NCBI GenBank assembly: GCA_024277145.1
Contig: JAJRVU010000340.1
Span: 1-33,959, forward strand
Direction of reading: 5' to 3'
From: Planctomycetota bacterium
Lineage (GTDB): Bacteria; Planctomycetota; Planctomycetia; Planctomycetales; Planctomycetaceae
Length of the DNA stretch: 33,959 nucleotides
Notes under the pieces: generated by a model
What the model was told of the DNA's origin: nothing
Seen by the model: only the letters and a program-made list of their open reading frames with translations
Databases searched by the model: none
Translations under genes and position numbers: made by a program
In this document: in pieces, positions 28,153 through 33,959 of the stretch
Layout: every line of letters begins with the position of its first letter
Position numbering within the stretch: position 1 is the first letter of the stretch

Positions 28153-29607
28153 ATGCTTGAAACTCAATTCCTATCACTTCGAATTCACTACCTCACACTG
28201 ATTCTTGCACTTGGAACCTGTCCATTACTTCATGCAGAAAAGAAATTAAACCAGCAGAAATGCACTTCGCCAAATGCAGTAGCCCCAGTGAAACAGGACA
28301 CTCCTTCACGTCGACGCCGTGTCGTCTACAACTTTGATGGTGACTCGTGTATGTGGACGCGAGCTGGTGGGAATGGACCAGTTGCAACTGATATTGACGA
28401 CATGAAAACATTAATCAAGGAGATTGCCTTTGAAGGAAGTCAGGTCGATACAATGCTCGTCTGCATCAACGCACAGGTGATGTATTATCCGACCAAAGTT
28501 GGAACGATGCGTGGCACGCAATGCAGTCCGGAACAACGAGAAAAGTGGTCAGCAAACGAAAAGCAACGATTTACCAACATGAAACGCTTTTTCGACAACG
28601 GCATTGATCCTTATGCAATCATGCTAGCTGAAGCAAAACGGCGAGGATTGGAAGCACTGCTGACCTTTCGCATGAATGATGCACATGGAAATGACTTCTT
28701 GCGGACGAAGTTCTGGATTGATCATCCCAAATACCGTCTTGGCGGTGGCCTCGACTTTGCTCACGACGAAGTTCGAGACTATGTGTTTCACCTGATCCAG
28801 GAAGCCGTGCAGCGATATGATTGCGATGGTATCGAACTTGACTTCAATCGATTTCCTACTTTTTTCAAAAACGGTACGACTGAAGAGCGAGTAAAGAAAA
28901 TGAACGCTCTGGTTAAACGAGTGCATGTAATGCTTGATGAGGAAGGCAAAAAACGACAGCGTCACCTTGTGCTCGCTGTTCGTATCCCATCGAACTACGG
29001 CAAAACACCGCCCAGCTATGAAACATCACGAAAGATCGGATGTGATCCTGCAGCTTGGGCGAAGAACGGCTGGATTGATTTCCTGACCGTCTCGGAATTC
29101 CTCTATGTGCGGTATGACTTACCCATCGCGCCCTGGAAGAAGCTCATTACCGAAGTGCCAATCTACGGAGGGATCGAATGCATAGAAGCTCGGTCGAAAA
29201 CTGGGAACCTGACTGCTCAACAGTACCTGCGTGCGGCTCGAAACCGATGGAAAAATGGAGTAGACGGCATTTACATATTCAACTTCTTCACCGCCCGTGA
29301 ACACAATGCAGAGCCTCCCTTTGAAGTGTTAAGCGAACTGGGGGATCGAGTTTTACTGTTGAAGAACAAACATGATAAGAAGAAACCAGTCTTGAAATTC
29401 TCGCACGTAATCAAATTCGAAATCGAATATTATACGACTGGTCCGCAGCAGGGACGACCGGCAGACGGTAAGTTCCCGGCAGGCACAAAAGTCAGCATTG
29501 TCAAAAAAGCTGGCAGTTATGTGCTGGTGCAATCAGAAAAAGGTGTCAGTGCATACGTTTCAACCGATGCCGTTAAACTTAAAAAGAAAACAGTTTCTTC
29601 AGATTAA
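28153..29607 (+). CDS. Secreted TIM-barrel glycoside-hydrolase-like protein with C-terminal SH3-like domain
   Basis: ATG 28153 (484 aa) has AGGAG at 28141. A signal peptide (about 1-28) is followed by a barrel-like domain (55-400) with conserved-looking strand ends: YNFDGDSCMW (59-68), LLTFRMNDAHG (169-179), DGIELDFNRF (225-234), LAVRIPSNYG and GVDGIYIFNFF. Glu228 and Asp230 are plausible catalytic acids, since such carboxylates at a barrel strand end are typical of glycosidases. Residues 445-478 (FPAGTKVSIVKKAGSYVLVQ...) look like a bacterial SH3 domain, which binds cell wall or polymer. I cannot name a GH family. With the sugar-porter remnant upstream it suggests use of an external carbohydrate. 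Confidence 0.75.
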   Translation: MLETQFLSLRIHYLTLILALGTCPLLHAEKKLNQQKCTSPNAVAPVKQDTPSRRRRVVYNFDGDSCMWTRAGGNGPVATDIDDMKTLIKEIAFEGSQVDTMLVCINAQVMYYPTKVGTMRGTQCSPEQREKWSANEKQRFTNMKRFFDNGIDPYAIMLAEAKRRGLEALLTFRMNDAHGNDFLRTKFWIDHPKYRLGGGLDFAHDEVRDYVFHLIQEAVQRYDCDGIELDFNRFPTFFKNGTTEERVKKMNALVKRVHVMLDEEGKKRQRHLVLAVRIPSNYGKTPPSYETSRKIGCDPAAWAKNGWIDFLTVSEFLYVRYDLPIAPWKKLITEVPIYGGIECIEARSKTGNLTAQQYLRAARNRWKNGVDGIYIFNFFTAREHNAEPPFEVLSELGDRVLLLKNKHDKKKPVLKFSHVIKFEIEYYTTGPQQGRPADGKFPAGTKVSIVKKAGSYVLVQSEKGVSAYVSTDAVKLKKKTVSSD

Positions 29608-30055
29608 TATGTAACCGTGGAAATGAGATAACTCCAAAATGTCGCAACAATTTTTTGGGAAAGTTGTTTATATTTATTACAACTTAAGTTGAAATTAATT
29701 GTAATAAATCAAAAAACATAAGAGATATTCAATGCAATAACTGACAATTAAAAAACTTCGCAAAGCCGGCTGGCATTCAATCGCCAGAAGGGTTCTTCCA
29801 TTACACTTATAATCCCGTCACCGTCAGAAAAACAAGTACCTACTCTGGTACCGAAACAGAATTAAAAAGAGGCTGTGTGATCATAAGAACCACATAAAAT
29901 ATCTGAATGATCACATAATCAATTATTGCATTTTAATTGCATCATTCCACAACCTTATTGAGTAGCCCTGTTTAAAATTTATTGCAAATAAAGGCATGGT
30001 TTGTGCAAGTTAAAACATTAGTAATTTCAAATTCAAAATAAGAAAGGATGATGAA
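29608..30055. other. Intergenic region with hairpin
   Basis: About 450 bases with no convincing gene. Short frames (for example around 29740-29810) are broken by stops. The notable element is the inverted repeat listed at 29874-29917. The last 20 bases carry AAGGA, the ribosome binding site of the next gene. Confidence 0.5.
29874..29917. repeat. Inverted repeat (11-base arms, 22-base loop)
   Basis: TGTGTGATCAT (29874-29884) pairs with ATGATCACATA (29907-29917), with one G-U pair and otherwise perfect. It lies about 140 bases upstream of the small secreted protein at 30056. It may be a regulator-binding site or an RNA hairpin in the leader. There is no U-tract, so a terminator is unlikely. 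Confidence 0.35.
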
Positions 30056-30514
30056 ATGAAACGTTTTTCAATTGCACTTGCAACTTTAATGACTTTAGTA
30101 ACTCTTGGTATGAGCACTGTATCGGCTGACAGCCCATATCGTTCACGTTCACGTTCTCGAAGCCTTAACTACAATCGCTTAGACAACTATGGCTATGGAA
30201 ATTCCTACTATGGCAATAGTCGTTACAATAGAGACCGTTTGAGCAGAAACTGGAACAGCAGAAATCGATACAGAAACAATCGTTTCAATAATTTCCACAA
30301 CAATTATGGAAATTCACGCTTCGGTTCTTCGTATGGTTTATTTAATGACGGTTGTGAAACTCAATACCAGCACAGCCTTCATGCTTCAAATAGCCCTCGT
30401 CGATCTAACCGATACAGATCTAACCAATACAACAGACGTCGAGGAAATGTCAACTTCTCCCCTTATGGTGTTGATTATCATGGTAAGAATTTTAATTTCC
30501 AGTTAGGTTTTTAG
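30056..30514 (+). CDS. Small secreted Arg/Asn/Tyr/Ser-rich low-complexity protein
   Basis: This 152-residue protein has a clear signal peptide with a likely cut after VSA (residue 24). The mature part starts with RSRSRSRS-type repeats and continues with repeated N-Y-G, N-S-R-Y and N-R motifs. It is very basic, with only two acidic patches and a single Cys. AAGGA precedes ATG 30056, and a good terminator follows the stop, so it is a single-gene transcript. The composition suggests an extracytoplasmic protein that binds acidic polymers (polysaccharide, nucleic acid) or self-associates. No family is recognised. Confidence 0.82.
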   Translation: MKRFSIALATLMTLVTLGMSTVSADSPYRSRSRSRSLNYNRLDNYGYGNSYYGNSRYNRDRLSRNWNSRNRYRNNRFNNFHNNYGNSRFGSSYGLFNDGCETQYQHSLHASNSPRRSNRYRSNQYNRRRGNVNFSPYGVDYHGKNFNFQLGF

Positions 30515-30540
30515 ATATGAAATTGCTCAGTCCAAATATG

Positions 30541-30574
30541 AAATCCTCGGTTACAAATAGCCGGGGATTTTTTT
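30541..30574 (+). terminator. Rho-independent terminator
   Basis: AAATCCTCGG (30541-30550) and CCGGGGATTT (30561-30570) form a 10-pair stem with one G-U pair and a 10-base loop, followed directly by a run of T. It lies 26 bases after the stop codon of the small secreted protein. Confidence 0.85.
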
Positions 30575-30668
30575 GTTTACCTGTCACTGAATATTATTTC
30601 GAGAGAATATTCCCGTGTAGAGAGGGTAAATTTCATTGCAACAGGTTTTTAAACTGGTTCAATTTGTT

Positions 30669-33155
30669 TCAGGAGAGTTTTGAATATCTTAAACGGAGTG
30701 CGTTGCTGATCACGGAAACGGAGCTTAAGCTCATTGCAGCGGCGGCAATGATCGGACTTAAAAGAATTCCAAAGAAGGGATAGAGTAAGCCAGCTGCGAC
30801 CGGAATTCCCATTGCGTTATAAAAGAAAGCAAAGAACAGATTTTGCCTGATGTTTTTCATCGTAGCTTTACTCAATTCAATGGATTTCTCAATTCCACTC
30901 AAATCACCTTTAACAAGAGTCACCATGGAACTTTCGATAGCAACATCAGTCCCGGTCCCCATCGCTATACCGACCGTTGAAGCAGCAAGGGCTGGGGCAT
31001 CGTTGATACCGTCTCCAGCCATAGCAACTTTTAAACCAGATTCAATCATCTGCGTGATTTTTTCCTGCTTGTCCTGTGGACTCATTTTTGCATGGACATC
31101 AGTAATGTTAACCTGTTCTGCAATGGCCTTTGCAGCTATTTCATTATCACCAGTAAAGATACTGACATTTACTCCAAGGTTCTGGATTGCCAGAACTGCA
31201 TCTCGTGATGTCTCTTTTAATTGATCGTTTACAACCAGAAGACCAGCAAGTTCACTATTCACGGCAATGTAAATGACCGTGTTTCCCTTAGCACAAAGTT
31301 CGTCTTCCTGTTTAATCGCTTTATCGAGTCCTTTGACGTTAAAGCTGGCTAACAAGGAAGAATTCCCAACAAGAATATTTTTATCATGAACGGTTCCCAT
31401 AACACCGCCACCTGTGGTTGATTGAAAATCGCTTACAACAGGGATAGTGATGTTCTCTTTCTTAGCAGCTTCGATGATTGCATTTCCTAAAGGGTGTTCA
31501 CTTTTTGATTCTACAGCAGATGCCAATGTGATTAAATCGGTGACAGAATGATCAAGAAACGTGATCGTTTCCACCAGTTCCGGTTTTCCTTTTGTCAAGG
31601 TTCCCGTTTTATCTACAATGAGATGATCAATGCTTTCCAAAGATTCAATGGATTCTGCATCCTTGAATAATATTCCCTCTTTCGCTCCACGTCCGACTCC
31701 CACCATGATGGACATTGGCGTTGCCAACCCGAGTGCACAGGGACAGGCAATGATGAGAACAGAGACAGCATTCACCAATGCATAGGCAAATCGGGTTTCA
31801 TTCGGTCCCAGGATTGCCCACAGGATAAATGTAATAAGGGAACAAGCAATAACAACGGGAACAAAATACCCCGAGACGGTGTCTACAATTTTTTGAATGG
31901 GTGCCCTGCTTCTTTGGGCATCCGCTACCAAAGAGACAATTTTTGATAACATGGTATCCCGCCCCACTTTTACAGCGAGCATTTCAAAGGAACCTGTCTG
32001 ATTGACCGTTCCTGCAACCACCTTGTCTCCTTCATTTTTCTCAACAGGAATCGGTTCCCCTGTAATCATTGCTTCATCAACGCTGCTTTTTCCGGAAATC
32101 ACTTTACCATCGACAGGAATTTTATCCCCCGGTACGATGCGTATCATATCTCCTGAAATGATTTCTTCGATACCCACAACAGTTTCCTGACCATCTCGTA
32201 TGAGTCGAGCGGTATCCGGGACAAGAGAAAGCAGTTCCTTGATGGCTCCGCTTGTTTTTTTCCTGGCTTTCAATTCAAGCATTTGTCCCAATAAAACCAA
32301 TGCTGTGATCATCGAAGCTGCTTCAAAGTAAACAGGAATCGCTCCTCCTTCATAAGATGAATTCGGAATCAATCCGGGAAACAGCATTGCAAAAATGCTA
32401 TAAAGATATGCAGTCCCCGTTCCGATTCCTATCAACGTGAACATGTTAAGGTTTCCTGTTTTCAGAGAACGAACACACCTCACAAGAAAAGGCCAACCGC
32501 AATAAAGCACAACAGGAGTGGAGAGAGCGAATTGAATCCATAAATTTTGATCAGGATTTATCCACCTGGAGAAAGAGAAGGATGTCATTGACGACATGCT
32601 TATAATAAAAAGTGGAATTGTTAATCCTGATGCTATCCAGAATCTGTAAGTCATCAATTTCAGTTCAGGATCATCCTCTTCTTGTTGAGAAATAACTGTT
32701 TTGGGTTCCAAATCCATTCCACAAATCGGACAGGTTCCGGGCTGATCTTCTTCAATTTCCGGATGCATAGGACAGATGTATTTTGTTGTCTTAACATTGC
32801 TTTCAATGAATAATGGATTCAACTCCAGTGCCATCCCACATTCGGGACATTCAGCAGGGACATCACTGCGAACTGAAGGGCACATCGGGCAGAAGTATTT
32901 GGAACTACTGTCAGGTGGCAACAAATTTACTGTTTGATCTGAATCTTTATGCATGCAACAGGGCTTAACTTCAGCTATCGTCAACAATGAAGAATCAGGT
33001 TCAGGAGTTCCTGAAATTGAGTTCTCATATTTTTCTTTGCAGCCATTGGAGCAGAAGTAAATTTTTTCTCCATCATGCGAAATGGAGATTTTGGATTCTG
33101 TTGAAACTTCCATGCCACAAATGGGATCAATGGCGGTGTCGCTTTTCTTATTCAT
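30669..33155 (-). CDS. copA: Copper-type P1B ATPase (heavy-metal exporter)
   Basis: ATG 33155 gives 828 residues; the frame extends 17 codons further without support. The N-terminus has three metal modules. A YHS/TRASH-like one has PICGM and FCSNGC (Cys13, Cys35, Cys39). Two heavy-metal-binding motifs follow: YFCPMCP...CPECGM (about 87-108) and YICPMHP...CPICGM (126-147). Then come eight membrane helices, the actuator TGEP, the CPC metal site in [12 protein letters not shown], the phosphorylation site [15 protein letters not shown] and [13 protein letters not shown] with this N-terminus is typical of Cu(I) exporters; silver is possible. It pumps metal out of the cytoplasm using ATP. The divergent neighbour is a metal-binding lipoprotein, so the pair probably handles the same metal. 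Confidence 0.94.
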   Translation of the reverse strand: MNKKSDTAIDPICGMEVSTESKISISHDGEKIYFCSNGCKEKYENSISGTPEPDSSLLTIAEVKPCCMHKDSDQTVNLLPPDSSSKYFCPMCPSVRSDVPAECPECGMALELNPLFIESNVKTTKYICPMHPEIEEDQPGTCPICGMDLEPKTVISQQEEDDPELKLMTYRFWIASGLTIPLFIISMSSMTSFSFSRWINPDQNLWIQFALSTPVVLYCGWPFLVRCVRSLKTGNLNMFTLIGIGTGTAYLYSIFAMLFPGLIPNSSYEGGAIPVYFEAASMITALVLLGQMLELKARKKTSGAIKELLSLVPDTARLIRDGQETVVGIEEIISGDMIRIVPGDKIPVDGKVISGKSSVDEAMITGEPIPVEKNEGDKVVAGTVNQTGSFEMLAVKVGRDTMLSKIVSLVADAQRSRAPIQKIVDTVSGYFVPVVIACSLITFILWAILGPNETRFAYALVNAVSVLIIACPCALGLATPMSIMVGVGRGAKEGILFKDAESIESLESIDHLIVDKTGTLTKGKPELVETITFLDHSVTDLITLASAVESKSEHPLGNAIIEAAKKENITIPVVSDFQSTTGGGVMGTVHDKNILVGNSSLLASFNVKGLDKAIKQEDELCAKGNTVIYIAVNSELAGLLVVNDQLKETSRDAVLAIQNLGVNVSIFTGDNEIAAKAIAEQVNITDVHAKMSPQDKQEKITQMIESGLKVAMAGDGINDAPALAASTVGIAMGTGTDVAIESSMVTLVKGDLSGIEKSIELSKATMKNIRQNLFFAFFYNAMGIPVAAGLLYPFFGILLSPIIAAAAMSLSSVSVISNALRLRYSKLS

Positions 33156-33190
33156 AACAGCATTTTCACAAAAAGATAGAAAGCCAACTT

Positions 33191-33227
33191 GTAATATTAC
33201 CAACACGATATAATACTATATTGTATT
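33191..33227. promoter_or_regulatory. Palindromic region between ATPase and lipoprotein genes
   Basis: The divergent intergenic region holds a perfect palindrome GTAATATTAC (33191-33200) and an inverted repeat AATAC-N6-GTATT (33212-33227). They sit just upstream of the ATPase start, a usual place for a metal-responsive operator. No regulator gene is in the window, so binding is a guess. Confidence 0.35.
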
Positions 33228-33284
33228 GATTATAAACGAAAAACAGAATAGAGAAAAGAATTTTCCGACAGTAGACCAATGTTT

Positions 33285-33313
33285 TTGCACTCTATCGAAT
33301 TTCGTAATAAAAT
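33285..33313 (+). promoter_or_regulatory. Candidate sigma70-type promoter for the lipoprotein gene
   Basis: TTGCAC (33285-33290) and TAAAAT (33308-33313) are separated by 17 bases, close to -35/-10 consensus. They lie 80 bases before ATG 33394. Confidence 0.4.
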
Positions 33314-33332
33314 TCCTGAACAAAACTGTTTA

Positions 33333-33342
33333 GGACTAGTCC
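33333..33342. promoter_or_regulatory. Perfect 10-base palindrome GGACTAGTCC
   Basis: It lies about 20 bases after the candidate -10 box, in the expected 5' leader of the lipoprotein gene, a place where a repressor could act. Short palindromes also occur by chance. Confidence 0.3.
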
Positions 33343-33393
33343 ACAATAGATTTATTTTTTCAACAGAAAACATTTAGTATCAGGAATAATCCA

Positions 33394-33840
33394 ATGAAAA
33401 CACTCTCAACTGTTATTTTCTCCACCCTGCTCACATTTGTGCTGGCAGGATGTAATTCAAGCGATTCAGGAACAACCGAAAAGGGAAAAGAAGCAACTCC
33501 TGATACAAAGACCGTTGCATTCGTGAACACTCACTGCCCTATCATGATGGGAAAAATCGATCCTAAAGGAGCAACAACAACCTGGCAAGGTAAAACCGTA
33601 GGATACTGCTGTGATGAATGCAAAGCGACATTTGAAAAACTATCAGATGAAGACAAGAAAAAAGCTTTGGCTAAAGCAGAAAAAGAGGGTGTCGATGTTG
33701 ATCATGATGACCTTGACCACGACCATGGAGACCACGAGCACGGAGATAAAGACGATCATGATCACGGGGATAAAGATGACCATGATCACAAAGATGGCGA
33801 AAAAGATGATCACGACCATGACAAGAAAAAAAGTGAATGA
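33394..33840 (+). CDS. Metal-binding lipoprotein with Cys-rich site and His/Asp-rich tail
   Basis: This 148-residue protein has a classic lipobox, LAGC, with Cys20 as the lipidated residue, so it is anchored in a membrane facing the periplasm. A TRASH/YHS-like module follows: CPIMMGKID (Cys48), then GYCCDECKATFEKL (Cys72, Cys73, Cys76). The tail from about 100 onward is almost all Asp, His, Lys, Gly and Glu with 11 histidines, many as DHDH, a strong metal-chelating composition. AGGA lies 8 bases before ATG 33394. Its position opposite a P1B copper ATPase that shares a YHS-like module suggests it buffers or delivers the exported metal. Cu, Zn, Ni or Co are all chemically possible. Confidence 0.85.
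   Translation: MKTLSTVIFSTLLTFVLAGCNSSDSGTTEKGKEATPDTKTVAFVNTHCPIMMGKIDPKGATTTWQGKTVGYCCDECKATFEKLSDEDKKKALAKAEKEGVDVDHDDLDHDHGDHEHGDKDDHDHGDKDDHDHKDGEKDDHDHDKKKSE
33742..33819 (+). repeat. Three 24-bp repeats coding the His/Asp tail
   Basis: Units 33742-33765 and 33766-33789 are near copies encoding GDKDDHDH; a third, more diverged copy at 33796-33819 encodes GEKDDHDH. Such in-frame repeats can gain or lose copies and so change the number of histidines. Confidence 0.6.
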
Positions 33841-33930
33841 CCAGAATTAAGACAGAGTGATTGAGTAGAGAAACTCAAGATTCTTTCTGCTGAATTATCA
33901 GATAGTGCATTCACTCGCTAAAACTTTAAA

Positions 33931-33959
33931 AGATACCTGCGATCATCTTGCGGGTATCT
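33931..33959 (+). terminator. Probable rho-independent terminator, cut by window end
   Basis: AGATACCTGC (33931-33940) and GCGGGTATCT (33950-33959) pair over 10 bases with one G-U pair around a 9-base loop. The expected T-run would lie beyond the window. It is 90 bases after the lipoprotein stop codon. Confidence 0.65.

Noticed and set aside
30585-30612. Inverted repeat GAATATT...AATATTC downstream of the ATPase gene
   Set aside because: Seven AT-rich pairs without a T-run; likely chance in this composition.

Overview
The window looks like chromosomal DNA from a member of the Planctomycetia (phylum Planctomycetota). The strongest pointers are a protein combining a planctomycete cytochrome-c-like domain with DUF1549 and DUF1553, followed directly by a Tat-exported DUF1501 protein. 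A Ser/Thr kinase with a TPR tail and many secreted proteins of uncertain function agree with this. The DNA is AT-rich by eye. No IS element, phage module or CRISPR array was seen.

Layout. 1-1390: the 3' end of a hydrolase-like gene cut by the window edge, an HNH endonuclease and a tRNA-Arg(CCT). 1500-6000: a membrane Ser/Thr kinase (minus strand), then a membrane-anchored leucine-rich-repeat protein with 17 repeats (plus). 6200-14550 (plus): a GH36-type alpha-galactosidase interrupted by one ochre codon, a secreted CocE-type hydrolase, and the cytochrome/DUF1549/DUF1553 plus DUF1501 pair. 14600-25720 (minus): a compact catabolic gene set. In transcription order it holds a D-2-hydroxyacid dehydrogenase (early stop codon), a DHDPS/KDG-aldolase-family lyase, dihydrolipoamide dehydrogenase (E3), an exported tandem cyclase-family protein, an NRAMP-fold transporter without the usual metal-site motifs, an SDR without the usual catalytic Lys, a fused alpha-beta E1 and an E2 with two E3-binding domains. 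25760-28120: an exported unknown protein, an AT-rich gap, a small unknown gene, and the C-terminal half of a sugar-porter MFS gene. 28150-30580: a secreted TIM-barrel hydrolase with an SH3-like tail, a 450-base gap with a hairpin, and a small Arg/Asn/Tyr/Ser-rich secreted protein with its own terminator. 30670-33959: a copper-type P1B ATPase with three N-terminal metal-binding modules, divergent from a lipoprotein with a Cys-rich metal site and a His/Asp-rich tail.

How it may work together. The minus-strand set carries a complete, dedicated 2-oxoacid dehydrogenase complex (E1, E2, E3) with a 2-keto-acid lyase, two oxidoreductases, a transporter and an exported cyclase-family hydrolase. I infer a peripheral pathway that imports a carbohydrate-derived or other organic acid, cleaves it to a 2-oxoacid and oxidises that to an acyl-CoA. 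The substrate cannot be read from the sequence. The flanking glycosidase, sugar porter and hydrolase genes fit a polysaccharide or plant/algal matter context. Three genes in or beside this region are broken (GH36, hydroxyacid dehydrogenase, MFS), so part of the system may be decaying in this strain or the assembly may contain errors.
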